Origin: Rossellomorea vietnamensis NBRC 101237
GTDB lineage: Bacteria; Bacillota; Bacilli; Bacillales; Bacillaceae_B
Direction: 5' to 3'
Assembly (NCBI RefSeq): GCF_001591825.1
Contig: NZ_BCVQ01000035.1
Span: 1 to 41,869, forward strand
Length of the DNA stretch: 41,869 bases
Shown one piece after another: positions 34,966 to 41,869 of the stretch (the first letter of the stretch is position 1; each line of letters begins with the position of its first letter). Below the pieces are notes generated by a model. That model was not told where the DNA came from. It ran no database searches and saw only the letters and a list, made by a program, of their open reading frames with translations. Made by a program: the position numbers and the translations under genes.

Positions 34966-36519
34966 ATGCTTGGTAAAGAAGAATTGCACAATCAGGAAAT
35001 GATCGTCGTTTTGGACTTTGGAAGTCAATATAATCAGTTAATCACGCGAAGAATTCGTGAGTTTGGTGTTTACAGTGAGCTCCATCCGCATACAGTTACC
35101 CTTGAGGAAATCCAGGAAATGAATCCGACTGGGATCATCTTCTCCGGCGGTCCGAACAGTGTGTACGGTGAGGATTCATTCCGTTGCGATGAGCGCATCT
35201 TTGATCTTGATATTCCGATTCTCGGAATTTGTTACGGTATGCAGTTGATGACGATGCACTTTGGCGGAAAGGTAGAACGCGCGAAGCACCGTGAGTACGG
35301 GAAGGCAGCCATCAATATCGAGAAGCAGTCCAAGATATTCTCGAATCTTCCCGAAGAGCAAGTCGTATGGATGAGTCACGGGGATCTTGTTGTCGAAGCT
35401 CCTGCAGGATTCGATGTGAACGCAACAAATCCATCTTGCCCGATCGCTTCTATGAGTAATGAGGAAAAAGGGTTATATGCGGTACAATTCCACCCTGAAG
35501 TACGACACTCAGAACACGGAAACGAAATGCTGAAAAACTTCGTGTTTGAAGTGTGTGGATGCACAGGCGACTGGTCCATGGAGAACTTCATTGAAATGGA
35601 AATGGACAAGATCCGCCAAACAGTCGGTGATAAAAAAGTCCTTTGCGCTCTAAGCGGAGGAGTCGATTCTTCCGTTGTGGCTGTATTGATCCACAAAGCC
35701 ATCGGCGACCAATTGACATGTATCTTCGTCGATCACGGACTCCTTCGTAAAGGCGAGGCTGACAGTGTCATGAAGACATTCGCTGACGGCTTTAATATGA
35801 ACGTGATTAAAGTAGATGCCCAGGATCGTTTCTTGAATAAATTAAAAGGTGTATCCGATCCTGAGCAAAAACGTAAAATCATCGGAAATGAATTCATTTA
35901 CGTATTCGATGATGAAGCGACAAAGCTTAAAGGTATTGAATACCTTGCACAAGGTACGTTATATACCGACATCATTGAGAGTGGTACGGCGACTGCGCAA
36001 ACCATCAAGTCCCACCACAACGTCGGCGGACTTCCTGAAGATATGCAGTTCACCTTGATCGAGCCATTAAACACATTATTCAAGGATGAGGTGCGTGCAT
36101 TAGGTTCCGAGCTTGGCATTCCGGATGAAATTGTGTGGCGCCAACCATTCCCGGGACCTGGTCTTGGTATCCGTGTGCTTGGTGAAATTTCTGAACAGAA
36201 GCTTGAAATCGTCCGTGAATCTGATTACATTCTTCGTGATGAAATCAAGAAAGCCGGACTTGATCGTGACATCTGGCAATATTTCACGGTCCTTCCCGAT
36301 ATTCGAAGTGTAGGTGTTATGGGAGACGCGAGAACATATGACTTTACAATCGGAATCCGTGCTGTGACTTCCATTGACGGTATGACGTCAGATTGGGCAC
36401 GTATCCCATGGGACGTTCTCGAGAAAATCTCCACACGCATCGTGAACGAAGTCGATCATATCAACCGCGTGGTGTATGATGTGACGAGTAAGCCACCTGC
36501 AACGATTGAGTGGGAATAA
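34966..36519 (+). CDS. guaA: GMP synthase (glutamine-hydrolysing) GuaA
   Basis: GuaA makes GMP from XMP, ATP and glutamine. The 517 residues join a class I glutamine amidotransferase domain (catalytic C89 in GICYGMQ; H176 and E178 in FHPEV) to an ATP-pyrophosphatase domain with P-loop SGGVDSS (230-236), then the C-terminal dimerisation domain ending [19 protein letters not shown] precedes the ATG. It is downstream of its own guanine riboswitch, so end-product feedback on transcription is likely. The codon bias is that of an abundant enzyme. Confidence 0.97.
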   Translation: MLGKEELHNQEMIVVLDFGSQYNQLITRRIREFGVYSELHPHTVTLEEIQEMNPTGIIFSGGPNSVYGEDSFRCDERIFDLDIPILGICYGMQLMTMHFGGKVERAKHREYGKAAINIEKQSKIFSNLPEEQVVWMSHGDLVVEAPAGFDVNATNPSCPIASMSNEEKGLYAVQFHPEVRHSEHGNEMLKNFVFEVCGCTGDWSMENFIEMEMDKIRQTVGDKKVLCALSGGVDSSVVAVLIHKAIGDQLTCIFVDHGLLRKGEADSVMKTFADGFNMNVIKVDAQDRFLNKLKGVSDPEQKRKIIGNEFIYVFDDEATKLKGIEYLAQGTLYTDIIESGTATAQTIKSHHNVGGLPEDMQFTLIEPLNTLFKDEVRALGSELGIPDEIVWRQPFPGPGLGIRVLGEISEQKLEIVRESDYILRDEIKKAGLDRDIWQYFTVLPDIRSVGVMGDARTYDFTIGIRAVTSIDGMTSDWARIPWDVLEKISTRIVNEVDHINRVVYDVTSKPPATIEWE

Positions 36520-36538
36520 ATTGAGTATCTAAATCATT

Positions 36539-36597
36539 GACAGGCACTCTTCTGGGTCGAATCCATTCGACAAACGGAAGAATGCCTGTCGTTTTTT
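36539..36597 (+). terminator. Terminator of guaA
   Basis: A 14-bp stem from GACAGGCA-C-TCTTC paired with GAAGAATGCCTGTC (one C-A mismatch) encloses an inner hairpin TCGAAT/ATTCGA, then T6. Confidence 0.9.
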
Positions 36598-36600
36598 GTA

Positions 36601-36645
36601 TTAAACGAACATTAAGGAGAGAAATATATAATAATGTTCGTATTT
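36601..36645. promoter_or_regulatory. Inverted pair of PurR boxes upstream of pbuG
   Basis: CGAACATTA (36606-36614) and its exact complement TAATGTTCG (36632-36640) are 17 bases apart, each extended by A/T-rich sequence as in the PurBox consensus AWWWCCGAACWWT. The arrangement and spacing match B. subtilis PurR operators. PurR would repress pbuG at low PRPP. Confidence 0.85.
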
Positions 36646-36649
36646 TGTA

Positions 36650-36678
36650 TTGACGGACTGAAATCCCGTTGGTACAAT
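36650..36678 (+). promoter_or_regulatory. pbuG promoter (sigma-A)
   Basis: TTGACG (36650-36655), 17 bases, TACAAT (36673-36678), immediately downstream of the PurR boxes and upstream of the riboswitch. Confidence 0.85.
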
Positions 36679-36713
36679 AGTACTGTAATCATAAAAAACA
36701 TAATAAAAGTATT

Positions 36714-36784
36714 ACGTCGTATAATTTCGGGAATAGGGCCCGAGCGTTTCTACCAAGCTACCGTAAATGGCTTGACTACGAGGT
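36714..36784 (+). promoter_or_regulatory. Guanine-type purine riboswitch aptamer (pbuG)
   Basis: P1 is ACGTCGTA with TACGAGGT (one mismatch). P2 is TTCGGG/CCCGAG with AATAGGG loop, J2/3 reads GTTTCTACC, P3 is CAAGCTA/TGGCTTG around CCGTAAA, and J3/1 reads GACTACG. C36776 (position 74 equivalent) marks it as guanine-type. Confidence 0.94.
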
Positions 36785-36842
36785 GATGGATGAAAAGGAC
36801 CGTACGCTGGTTCCTTCTTGATCTTGATCTTAACAGTCAAAG

Positions 36843-36872
36843 CCTTGAACTCTGGTAGTTCGAGGTTTTTTT
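36843..36872 (+). terminator. Riboswitch-controlled terminator ahead of pbuG
   Basis: CCTTGAACT (36843-36851) with AGTTCGAGG (36857-36865), then T7. CCTTG may instead pair with CGAGG (36779-36783) of the aptamer's 3' side, forming the antiterminator when guanine is absent. Confidence 0.82.
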
Positions 36873-36907
36873 ATTTTCTACGGCGACTCTATAGGAGGAG
36901 TACAAGC

Positions 36908-38242
36908 ATGAGGAATTTCTTTCAGTTTGACCAGTTAGGAACGAATTATAAAAGGGAGATCATCGGGGGATTGACCACCTTCCTATCGATGGCTTATATC
37001 TTAATCGTCAACCCGCTTACGTTGACCCTTCAATCCGTGCCGGATCTTCCCGACAGCATGAGAATGGATTATGGTGCAGTGTTCGTAGCGACAGCATTGG
37101 CCGCGGCCATCGGGTCGTTGATCATGGGGCTCATCGCCAAGTATCCGATTGCATTGGCACCGGGAATGGGCTTGAATGCCTTCTTCGCATACACTGTCGT
37201 ATTAACAATGGGTGTACCTTGGCAATCGGCTTTGACGGGCGTCTTGATTTCAGGACTTATTTTCATCGCCTTGACACTGTCTGGCATCCGGGAAAAAATC
37301 ATTAACTCGATTCCAGCAGAATTAAAATACGCTGTTGGAGCCGGAATCGGTTTATTCATTACCTTCATCGGTTTTCAAAATGCAGGCATCATCGTAAATA
37401 ACGATGCCGTATTAGTCGGTCTGGGTGATTTGACAAAGGGAACTACGTTACTTGCCATCTTCGGAATTGTCATCACGGTCATTTTAATGACAAGAGGCGT
37501 CAAAGGCGGAATTTTCATTGGGATGGTCGTAACGGCCATCGTGGGAATGATCGCAGGACTGATTGATACACCGGAAAGAGTAGTGGATGCAGCACCAAGT
37601 CTTGCACCGACATTCGGAGCAGCACTTGAGCCTTTATTTAATGATGCAGGCAGTATATTTACCATCCAAATGCTTGTAGTCATCCTGACGTTCCTATTCG
37701 TCGATTTCTTTGATACAGCCGGTACACTGGTAGCGGTGGCCAACCAGGCTGGACTTATGAAAGACAATAAATTACCACGAGCCGGTAAAGCGTTGTTCGC
37801 GGATTCTTGTGCAACAGTAGTGGGAGCGATCCTGGGAACATCTACAACCACGTCTTACATCGAATCATCTGCAGGGGTTGCTGCGGGAGCAAGAACTGGA
37901 TTCGCATCAGTTGTAACGGCTATCCTATTCCTGCTTTCGATTTTCTTCTTCCCATTACTGGCGGTCATCACATCGGCGGTGACGGCACCGGCCCTTATCA
38001 TTGTAGGGGTACTGATGGTATCGTCATTAGGTGAAATCGATTGGAAGAAATTCGAAGTTGCTGTACCGGCATTCCTGACCATCGTTGCCATGCCGCTTAC
38101 GTACAGTATTGCAACGGGTATCGCCATCGGATTCATTTTCTATCCGATTACGATGATCATGAAAGGTCGCGGAAAAGAAATTCATCCAATCATGTATTTC
38201 CTGTTTGTGATCTTTGTACTGTACTTTATCTTCCTGGTATAA
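36908..38242 (+). CDS. pbuG: Hypoxanthine/guanine permease PbuG
   Basis: A purine:proton symporter of the AzgA-like NCS2 group, 444 residues with about 12 to 14 membrane spans. Landmarks are FLSMAYILIVNP near the start, ALAPGMGLNAFFAYTVV, DFFDTAGTLVAVA and LGTSTTTSYIESSAGVAAGARTG. The frame extends upstream to 36818, but the ATG at 36908 follows AGGAGGAG and gives the usual N-terminus; the extension is riboswitch leader. Expression is limited by PurR and by guanine through the riboswitch, in step with guaA. Confidence 0.95.
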   Translation: MRNFFQFDQLGTNYKREIIGGLTTFLSMAYILIVNPLTLTLQSVPDLPDSMRMDYGAVFVATALAAAIGSLIMGLIAKYPIALAPGMGLNAFFAYTVVLTMGVPWQSALTGVLISGLIFIALTLSGIREKIINSIPAELKYAVGAGIGLFITFIGFQNAGIIVNNDAVLVGLGDLTKGTTLLAIFGIVITVILMTRGVKGGIFIGMVVTAIVGMIAGLIDTPERVVDAAPSLAPTFGAALEPLFNDAGSIFTIQMLVVILTFLFVDFFDTAGTLVAVANQAGLMKDNKLPRAGKALFADSCATVVGAILGTSTTTSYIESSAGVAAGARTGFASVVTAILFLLSIFFFPLLAVITSAVTAPALIIVGVLMVSSLGEIDWKKFEVAVPAFLTIVAMPLTYSIATGIAIGFIFYPITMIMKGRGKEIHPIMYFLFVIFVLYFIFLV

Positions 38243-38260
38243 AAATAGACAACCATCATC

Positions 38261-38294
38261 AGAAGCTGATCTCTTGCAGATCAGCTTCTTTTTG
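38261..38294 (+). terminator. Terminator of pbuG
   Basis: AGAAGCTGATCT / AGATCAGCTTCT (38261-38272, 38278-38289), CTTGC loop, T5. Confidence 0.92.
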
Positions 38295-38458
38295 GTTTTT
38301 ATCGGAGAAAGTGTAGAAAATAAATAAAGGGAATAGCAACAATGGTAGAGAAAGTAGTACTAAGGTAAGAAGTATCAATTGAAAAAAGGGTCAGTTTTCG
38401 TTAAAATCATGGAATCGGGTAGTGTCGAAAATGGTCGAATATATAGGGAGAATTGAGT

Positions 38459-39301
38459 ATGTCTACTTTAAATGTAAAAAAAGCCTTAAACAATAACGTA
38501 TTGATTGCCGTTCACGAGAGCTACGGAGAAGTCGTGCTGATCGGGAAGGGGATAGGGTTCAACCGGAAAAATGGTGATCCCATCCAAAATGATATAGCCG
38601 AAAAGATGTTTGTCCTAAAAGGGGAAAAAGAACAGGAGCAGTACAAAAACCTTCTTCCTTTTTTAAATGAGGATATGTCAAACGTCATTATCTCTGCCAT
38701 TGAATTGATCAGGAAAAGAACCAATTCATTCCTTAACGAGCATATCCATATCGCCCTTACAGACCATATTCTATTTGCCATTAACCGATTGATGAGAGGG
38801 ATGGAGATTCGGAATCCGTTCCTGGTGGAGACAAGAACGCTGTATCCATTTGAATATGAAATCGCGAGAGAAGTCGTCGGCATGATCAATGAAATGACTG
38901 ATGTTCATCTTCCTGAAGGGGAAGTGGGATTCATCGCCCTTCATATTCACAGTGCCATGATGAACAAGGATCTTTCCGAGGTGAATCAGCATTCCCAGTT
39001 GATCAGTCGACTGATAGGGATGATCGAGCAACAGCTGGACGTTGAAATTAATAAAGAAAGCGTCGATTATATGAGGCTCATCCGTCATATTCGCTATACG
39101 ATCGAGAGGGTTCTCAGGGGAGAAAGAGTAGAAGAACCAGAAAAAATTGCAAAACTGTTGAAAGAAGAATACCCTGTCTGCTATAATCTATCTTGGAAGC
39201 TGATTAAGATGATGCAGCAAACATTGCAGAAACCCGTGTACGATGCCGAGGCAGTATACCTCACAATGCATCTGCAGCGGATTCAAAATAAAGTGAATTA
39301 A
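38459..39301 (+). CDS. glcT: Transcription antiterminator GlcT
   Basis: A BglG/SacY-family RNA-binding antiterminator of 281 residues. It has an N-terminal co-antiterminator RNA-binding domain (about 1-60, VKKALNNNVLIAV and GFNRKNGD) and two PTS regulation domains (about 65-170 and 171-281). Conserved phosphorylatable histidines include H103 in LTDHI and H162 in ALHIH. Without glucose, EII-Glc phosphorylates and inactivates it. With glucose, it binds the RNA target in the ptsG leader directly downstream. ATG 38459 has AGGGAG upstream; the in-frame TTG at 38453 is rejected. Confidence 0.94.
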   Translation: MSTLNVKKALNNNVLIAVHESYGEVVLIGKGIGFNRKNGDPIQNDIAEKMFVLKGEKEQEQYKNLLPFLNEDMSNVIISAIELIRKRTNSFLNEHIHIALTDHILFAINRLMRGMEIRNPFLVETRTLYPFEYEIAREVVGMINEMTDVHLPEGEVGFIALHIHSAMMNKDLSEVNQHSQLISRLIGMIEQQLDVEINKESVDYMRLIRHIRYTIERVLRGERVEEPEKIAKLLKEEYPVCYNLSWKLIKMMQQTLQKPVYDAEAVYLTMHLQRIQNKVN

Positions 39302-39317
39302 CGTACTTATCTTTTCT

Positions 39318-39348
39318 TACGTGTTACTGATTCGATCAGGCATGAGTA
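39318..39348 (+). promoter_or_regulatory. RAT: GlcT-binding RNA antiterminator of ptsG
   Basis: It contains the stem CTGAT-TCG-ATCAG with flanking ACGTGTTA and GCATGAGT, closely like the B. subtilis ptsG RAT. Its 3' side (from 39339) overlaps the left arm of the terminator, so the two structures exclude each other. Confidence 0.9.
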
Positions 39349-39427
39349 AAGAAGATAATTGAAGCGTGTATTTTGGGGTAGTCTATCCATATACGTTCAT
39401 TATCCTCTTTTCTCATGCCTTTTTTTG
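39339..39427 (+). terminator. Glucose-controlled terminator ahead of ptsG
   Basis: GGCATGAG...AAGATAAT (39339-39359) pairs with ATTATCCTCTTTTCTCATGCC (its near-complement, ending 39419), then T8. The loop is unusually long, about 40 bases. Transcription continues into ptsG only if GlcT stabilises the RAT. Confidence 0.88.
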
Positions 39428-39485
39428 TTTGGTTAGGCGCAATCATCTAATTAGTCGAAAATGAATATAAAGGGAGGAAACTCAC

Positions 39486-41549
39486 ATGTTTAAAAAGGCT
39501 TTTGGTGTACTACAAAAAGTCGGTAAAGCATTAATGCTTCCAGTTGCGATCTTACCAGCAGCCGGACTTTTACTAGCGTTTGGTAATGCCCTTCAAAATC
39601 CAACGCTTCTAGACATTGCTCCATTCCTTAACAACGGCGGCGTTGAAACCGTTGCCAGCGTAATGGAACAAGCGGGCGGAATTATCTTCGGAAACTTGGC
39701 ACTGCTCTTCGCGGTCGGTGTTGCTATCGGTCTCGCCGGTGGAGAAGGGGTGGCCGGTTTAGCGGCTATCGTTGGTTTCCTCATCATGAACGTAACGATG
39801 GGTACGGTAGAAGGATTAGGTATTCCTGATGTTACGGGTGATAACGTAGATCCTGCATTTGCGTTGGTTCTCGGTATCCCAACCTTACAAACAGGTGTAT
39901 TCGGCGGTATCATCGTCGGGATCCTGGCGGCGTCAATGTACAATCGTTTTTATCAAATCGAACTTCCTTCATACTTAGGATTCTTCGCAGGTAAACGATT
40001 TGTTCCAATTGCAACAGCGGCATCTTCCGTTGTACTAGGATTATTAATGCTATTGATTTGGCCACCGATTCAAGATGGTCTTAACACATTCTCTAACTTT
40101 ATGCTTGGTGAAAACAGAGCACTAGCAGCATTTGTGTTCGGTGTAATCGAACGTTCACTTATTCCATTTGGGTTACACCACATTTTCTATGCTCCATTCT
40201 GGTTCGAATTTGGTTCTTACACATCTGCAGCGGGAGACGTTGTACGTGGTGACCAGGCAATCTTTATGAAACAAATTCAAGATGGTGTACAAGACCTGAC
40301 GGCAGGTACGTTCATGACTGGTAAATTCCCGTTCATGATGTTCGGACTTCCGGCAGCGGCATTAGCGATCTACCATGAAGCGAAGCCTGAGCGTAAAGCG
40401 GTTGTAGGTGGAATCATGGCATCAGCAGCATTGACTTCATTCTTGACAGGTATCACAGAACCAATCGAATTCTCATTCTTATTCGTAGCACCAGTGCTAT
40501 TTGGAATTCACACAATCTTTGCCGGTCTTTCATTCCTGACGATGCATCTATTAGATGTTAAAATCGGTATGACATTCTCCGGTGGTTTAATCGACTACGT
40601 CCTATTCGGACTGATCAACCCGCAAACAAATGCGTGGATCGTCATCCCGGTAGGTATCGTGTTTGCATTCATCTACTACTTCGGATTCCGTTTCGCTATC
40701 CGTAAGTTCAACCTTATGACTCCTGGTCGTGAGGACGTAGATGAAGATGACGCTCCTGCAAGTTCAGCGGGCGATCTTCCATACAACATCCTTGATGCAA
40801 TGGGTGGACAAGAAAACATCGCTCATCTAGATGCATGTATCACGCGTCTACGTGTATCTGTCAACGACGTGAAACAAGTAGATAAAAACCGTCTGAAAAA
40901 ACTGGGTGCTTCAGGTGTACTTGAAGTCGGAGATAACATCCAAGCGATCTTCGGACCAAAATCAGACACAATCAAATCACAAATGCAAGACATCATCCGC
41001 GGGAAAGCTCCACGCAGAGTAGAAACAAACGCAAACGAAGAAGTGGAGCAACAAATCGAAGAGGTGAATCCGGAAGCTCTTCAAACAGAACGCGACAACG
41101 AAAAATTCGTAGCTCCGATCACAGGTGAGATCAAAGACATCACAGAAGTTCCTGACCAAGTATTCTCAGGTAAGATGATGGGTGACGGTTTCGCGATCGT
41201 GCCGACTGAAGGAACAATCGTTTCTCCAATCACAGGTAAAGTCGTGAACGTATTCCCAACGAAGCATGCCATCGGACTTGAGTCCAAAGCAGGCCGTGAA
41301 GTCCTGATCCACGTGGGAATCGATACAGTGAAATTGGAAGGTAAAGGATTCGAAGCGCTAGTGAAAGAAGGGGACCAGGTAGAAGCCGGTCAACCATTAC
41401 TAGAAGTGGATCTTGACTACATCAAGGCAAACGCACCATCCATCATGACACCGATTGTTTTCACAAACCTAAAAGAAGGTCAACAAGTGACAATCGAGAA
41501 GTCTGGTAACATTAACCGTAACGACGAAAACATCATTAAGATCGACTAA
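39486..41549 (+). CDS. ptsG: Glucose PTS permease EIICBA (PtsG)
   Basis: This is a glucose-specific phosphotransferase transporter with all three domains in one chain of 687 residues. EIIC (1-410) is membrane-bound, with GITEPIEF (322-329) in the sugar site. EIIB (about 430-505) has phospho-acceptor C451 in [13 protein letters not shown] (about 535-675) has H594 and phospho-acceptor H609 in [16 protein letters not shown] precedes the ATG. Its synthesis depends on GlcT encoded just upstream, and PtsG in turn phosphorylates GlcT. Codon use is strongly biased, consistent with high expression. Confidence 0.96.
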   Translation: MFKKAFGVLQKVGKALMLPVAILPAAGLLLAFGNALQNPTLLDIAPFLNNGGVETVASVMEQAGGIIFGNLALLFAVGVAIGLAGGEGVAGLAAIVGFLIMNVTMGTVEGLGIPDVTGDNVDPAFALVLGIPTLQTGVFGGIIVGILAASMYNRFYQIELPSYLGFFAGKRFVPIATAASSVVLGLLMLLIWPPIQDGLNTFSNFMLGENRALAAFVFGVIERSLIPFGLHHIFYAPFWFEFGSYTSAAGDVVRGDQAIFMKQIQDGVQDLTAGTFMTGKFPFMMFGLPAAALAIYHEAKPERKAVVGGIMASAALTSFLTGITEPIEFSFLFVAPVLFGIHTIFAGLSFLTMHLLDVKIGMTFSGGLIDYVLFGLINPQTNAWIVIPVGIVFAFIYYFGFRFAIRKFNLMTPGREDVDEDDAPASSAGDLPYNILDAMGGQENIAHLDACITRLRVSVNDVKQVDKNRLKKLGASGVLEVGDNIQAIFGPKSDTIKSQMQDIIRGKAPRRVETNANEEVEQQIEEVNPEALQTERDNEKFVAPITGEIKDITEVPDQVFSGKMMGDGFAIVPTEGTIVSPITGKVVNVFPTKHAIGLESKAGREVLIHVGIDTVKLEGKGFEALVKEGDQVEAGQPLLEVDLDYIKANAPSIMTPIVFTNLKEGQQVTIEKSGNINRNDENIIKID

Positions 41550-41561
41550 TAGTCAAATGAT

Positions 41562-41606
41562 AAACCGGCTCACCTGCCATCATGGAAGGTGAGCCGGTTT
41601 TGTTTT
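41562..41606 (+). terminator. Terminator of ptsG
   Basis: AAACCGGCTCACCT with its complement AGGTGAGCCGGTTT (41562-41575, 41587-41600), an 11-base loop, and a T-rich tail. Confidence 0.93.
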
Positions 41607-41703
41607 TGTTTATATATAGAAGATAGTGGTTGTTTTAAATAGAAGAATCACGAACTCATAGTAGGAGGGTGTGAAAGTTTTTAAATTAAATCTAGTAAAT
41701 CTA

Positions 41704-41732
41704 TTGACGAATATCTAATAGCTTGATATACT
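41704..41732 (+). promoter_or_regulatory. Upstream (P1-like) promoter of a probable rRNA operon
   Basis: TTGACG (41704-41709), 17 bases, TATACT (41727-41732), preceded by an A/T-rich stretch resembling an UP element. It is the first of two tandem promoters. Confidence 0.65.
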
Positions 41733-41808
41733 TTAAAAACCGTCGCAAGAGAGCAGCGGGTTACATAAACAACATTCAACGAGATCATAAAACATTTCAA
41801 AAAAGTTG

Positions 41809-41838
41809 TTGACAAACGCACTGAATTCTTGATATGAT
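41809..41838 (+). promoter_or_regulatory. Downstream (P2-like) promoter of a probable rRNA operon
   Basis: TTGACA (41809-41814), 18 bases, TATGAT (41833-41838), with A-rich upstream sequence. The following AAGTCGCTTCGAGAGAAGC resembles the start of Bacillus rrn leaders (AAAGTCGCTT). The operon itself would lie beyond the window. Confidence 0.7.
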
Positions 41839-41869
41839 GGTCAAGTCGCTTCGAGAGAAGCAACGGAAC

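Noticed and set aside
37375..37851. 158-codon minus-strand ORF inside pbuG
   Set aside because: It is antisense to conserved permease sequence and explained by pbuG codon use.

Overview
The window reads as chromosome from a low-to-moderate G+C, spore-forming type Bacillaceae member. Much of the gene order (tRNA-Asp, tsaE-tsaB-rimI-tsaD, divergent ydiF, rex, tatA-tatC, ydiK-ydiL, groES-groEL, and later yeaC-yeaD-yebA-guaA-pbuG) follows the Bacillus subtilis rrnE-to-pbuG region as I remember it. A marine-type Bacillus or Rossellomorea-like genome is plausible, but the species cannot be fixed from the sequence alone.

Layout. 1-300: the tRNA-Asp that ends a tRNA/rRNA cluster, with terminators. 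331-2953: tRNA t6A-modification operon (tsaE, tsaB, rimI, tsaD, joined by 4-base overlaps or nearly so). 2954-3304: a dense DnaA-box cluster. 3305-8086: ydiF (ABC-F), rex, tatA, tatC, ydiK, ydiL. 8273-10425: CIRCE-controlled groES-groEL. 10560-11964: a 50-codon ORF and an AlaX-type editing protein. 11965-27723: an accessory block. It holds a Tad/Flp-type (type IVc) pilus locus (cpaB-like, cpaE-like, cpaF, tadB, tadC, flp pilin, vWA lipoprotein, a secreted glycine-pentad repeat protein, two uncharacterised genes, tadE, tadG-like, a small membrane protein). These are followed by an orphan phage-fibre-like gene pair, two possible tiny membrane ORFs and another unknown gene. 27724-30092: NAD salvage/synthesis (pncB, nadE). 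30320-34695: MoxR-DUF58-transglutaminase operon (yeaC, yeaD, yebA). 34692-38242: guaA and pbuG, each behind its own guanine-type riboswitch, with an inverted pair of PurR boxes ahead of pbuG. 38459-41549: glcT and ptsG with the GlcT RNA antiterminator target and overlapping terminator between them. 41704-41869: tandem strong promoters and the start of what looks like an rRNA operon leader.

How the genes work together. The conserved parts are housekeeping: tRNA modification, protein export and folding, redox-sensing regulation, NAD and guanine nucleotide supply, and glucose uptake. The most unusual part is the accessory Tad locus. It has the cytoplasmic ATPases, platform proteins and three pilin/pseudopilin-like proteins, but no prepilin peptidase in the window. 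It carries two candidate surface proteins (vWA lipoprotein; a secreted protein with about 28 five-residue repeats). Upstream lies a promoter with a 21-bp spacer and two Spo0A-box-like sequences in inverted orientation immediately before its -35, which resembles known Spo0A-activated promoters and suggests that the pilus is switched on with the early-sporulation/biofilm programme (inference).
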